This document shows positions 23,028 through 24,372 of a stretch of DNA of 24,372 nt, in pieces. Position numbers and translations under genes: made by a program. Each line of letters begins with the position of its first letter. Position 1 is the stretch's first letter. The DNA is taken from assembly GCA_963830775.1 (NCBI GenBank), contig CAWHNT010000017.1, positions 1-24,372 of the forward strand, read 5' to 3'. This DNA comes from CAWHNT01 sp963830775 (GTDB taxonomy: Bacteria; Pseudomonadota; Alphaproteobacteria; Geminicoccales; Geminicoccaceae). The notes under the pieces were generated by a model. The model was not told the origin of the DNA. It was given only the letters and a program-made list of their open reading frames with translations, and searched no databases.

Positions 23028-23957
23028 GGTCTGGGAAGCTCACCTGGGCGCGGTCGCTCGGCGCCATCCGCGCCTTCGGCGTCGAGGGCACGGGCTCGTA
23101 CGGCGCCGGCCTGGCGCGCTTCCTCCGCGAGGGGGGCCACGTCGTCCACGAGGTCGGCCGTCCCGACCGCCGGCTGCGCCGCCGGCAAGGCAAGACCGAT
23201 CACCTCGACGCCGAGGGCGCCGCCCGCGCCGTGCTCGGCGGCCAGGCCACCGCCCTGCCCAAGGCCGGGACCGGCCGGGTCGAGATGATCCGCCACCTCA
23301 AGGTCGCCCGCGACACCGCGGTCAAGGCGCGGACCCAGGCCATGCTGACGCTGAAGGCGATCATCGTCGGCGCCCCGGCGGCCCTGCGCGAGCGGCTCGA
23401 GGCGATCGCCGGCAAGATGGCGCTGGTCCGGCACCTGGCGGCCCTGCGCCCGGGGCCGCTCACCTCGACGACGGCCTCGGCCAAGGCCAGCCTGCGCGCC
23501 ATCGCCCGGCGCTGGCTCGACCTCGACGCCGAGATCAAGGTCGCACGACGCCCGCCTCGAGGCAGCTGGTCGAGCGGTGCGCGCCCGGCGATGGTCGCGG
23601 CGCACGGCATCGGGGCCGGCACGGCCGCGGAGATGCTCGTCCTCGTCGGCGACAACCCGGAGCGGATCCGCTCGGAGGCCGCCTTGGCCAAGCTCTGCGG
23701 CGCCTGCCCGATCCCGGCCTCGAGCGGCAAGACCAGCAGGCACCGGCTGAACCGCGGCGGGCACCGGCAGGCCAACGCCGCCCTCCACCGCGTGGTCGTC
23801 GTGCGCATGCGCGCCCACCCGCCCACCATCGACTACGTCCGGCGCCGCACGGCCGAGGGGAAGAGCAAGCCGGAGATCATCCGCTGCCTCAAGCGCTTCG
23901 TGGCGCGCGAGATCTTCGGCTATCTCTGCCGTGCCCCCAGAGCCAGCCGGCCCGGAG
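23028..23957 (+). pseudogene. IS110-family transposase, N-truncated and frameshifted
   Basis: Homology begins in the N-terminal domain (GAIRAFGVEGTGSYGAGLAR) and includes RRRQGKTDHLDAEGAARAVL, MIRHLKVARDTAVKARTQAM, AHGIGAGTAAEMLVLVGDNP, LCGACPIPASSGKTSRHRLN and EIIRCLKRFVAREIFGYLC. Between about 23547 and 23590 three single extra bases (HDARLE, then QLVERCAP, then AMVAAHG in successive frames) cancel out and restore the frame. The first 40 or so residues, with the first catalytic acid, are replaced by an IS3 tail. It is a different IS110 from the one at 12548. The IS110 3' end probably lies near 23985. Confidence 0.85.
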
Positions 23958-23988
23958 CAAATCGCCGCTTGACCTCTATAGGAGCATC

Positions 23989-24182
23989 AACGCGCCCATG
24001 GAGAGCTTCTTCGCAGCCTCAAGAACGAGCTCGTCCACCACGTCCAGCTTCCGCACCCGCGAGGAGGCGCGGCGGGCGTCTTCGAGTACATCGAGGTCTT
24101 CTACAACCGGCAGCGCCTGCACTCGGCCATCGGCTATCTGACCCCGGCCCAAGCCTACGAGCAGATGGCCAAGGCTGCGTGA
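23989..24182 (+). pseudogene. IS3-type transposase OrfB, C-terminal fragment with indels
   Basis: The fragment starts at NAPMESFF, just after the second catalytic-Asp region of the family. It continues across frame changes as LKNELVHHVQ, FRTREEAR and GVFEYIEVFYNRQRLHSAIG, ending YLTPAQAYEQMAKAA and a stop. At least one base gain (about 24046) and one loss (about 24073) are needed, plus one near 24012. It points towards the right edge, opposite to the IS3 tail at 22936. Confidence 0.8.
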
Positions 24183-24270
24183 CCCACCTTATACCGGCCG
24201 CAGGAACTCTTGACCGGCGACCGTGGCGGGCCAGCTGGCCGGGCGGGTGTAGCATGCCGGGAGTTGGGCC

Positions 24271-24372
24271 ATGGTCGCCGTGTCGATCGCGACGGGGCGG
24301 ACGCCCGCGGAGCTGCGCGCGCTGGCGCGCCGCGAGCGGGACGGGCGGGTGAGCGCGCGCCTGCTGGCGCTC
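24271..24372 (+). CDS. IS630-family transposase, N-terminus (runs off window)
   Basis: The ATG at 24271 opens a frame reading PAELRALARRERDGRVSARL then LAL to the window edge. This matches the N-terminal helix of IS630-type transposases (E-L-R-A-L-A-R-R-E-x-D-x-R-V). Only 34 codons are visible, so neither intactness nor the subgroup can be judged. Confidence 0.7.
   Translation, partial: MVAVSIATGRTPAELRALARRERDGRVSARLLAL

Noticed and set aside
1..24372. tRNA or rRNA genes, CRISPR arrays, toxin-antitoxin or restriction genes
   Set aside because: I looked for conserved tRNA arms, rRNA segments, regularly spaced repeats and familiar defence-protein motifs and saw none.

Overview
The window is high-GC DNA made mostly of mobile elements nested in one another, with a few non-transposon genes stranded between them. 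I see no rRNA, tRNA or CRISPR array. The GC content, the mix of IS families (IS1380, IS66, IS110/IS1111, IS481, IS30, IS5, IS3, IS630) and a DUF6429-like gene suggest an alphaproteobacterium, on a plasmid or an IS-rich genomic island. This taxonomic call is inference only.

Layout. Positions 1-3399 are an IS1380 element, its 5' part outside the window, interrupted by a 2.4 kb element (element 1) encoding a 705-aa large serine recombinase. Then comes an AT-rich GT4 glycosyltransferase gene (3480-4643), an IS630 tail remnant, a frameshifted IS481 transposase (5021-6000), and a fused IS110/IS66 remnant. From 6238 to 10891 lies an IS66 element whose tnpB is split by a second, different serine-recombinase element (element 2, 2.6 kb) and whose tnpC carries many single-base frameshifts. 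Two convergent, frameshifted hypothetical genes follow (10943-12440). The second is cut at its N-terminus by an IS1111-like IS110 element (about 12444-13839). After a DUF6429-like gene comes a nest: an IS5 fragment cut by a second IS66 (left end at 14413), whose tnpB is cut by a third serine recombinase, which is in turn cut by an IS30 (15782-16870). A racemase gene, a 23-bp tandem repeat, and C-terminal fragments of a patatin-like phospholipase and a sugar isomerase follow. The same IS1380::element 1 compound then recurs in inverted orientation (18866-22916). The window ends in IS3 and IS110 debris and the start of an IS630 transposase.

Most notable is that all three serine-recombinase elements lie inside genes of other transposable elements, at sequence encoding conserved motifs. 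Where both junctions survive (elements 1 and 2), the host gene can be rejoined exactly across a short repeat containing GA. In the IS1380 copies the insertion falls immediately before the catalytic glutamate codon. This fits a family of large serine recombinases that use conserved transposase sequence as a landing site, disable the host IS, and may then be carried by it, as the second IS1380 copy suggests. Each of the two intact recombinase types also has a C-terminal HTH extension and a small overlapping upstream ORF.

The many frameshifts, nearly all +1, are unevenly distributed. They may be local consensus errors in repeated sequence rather than real decay, so 'pseudogene' calls based only on frameshifts should be read with that caution.
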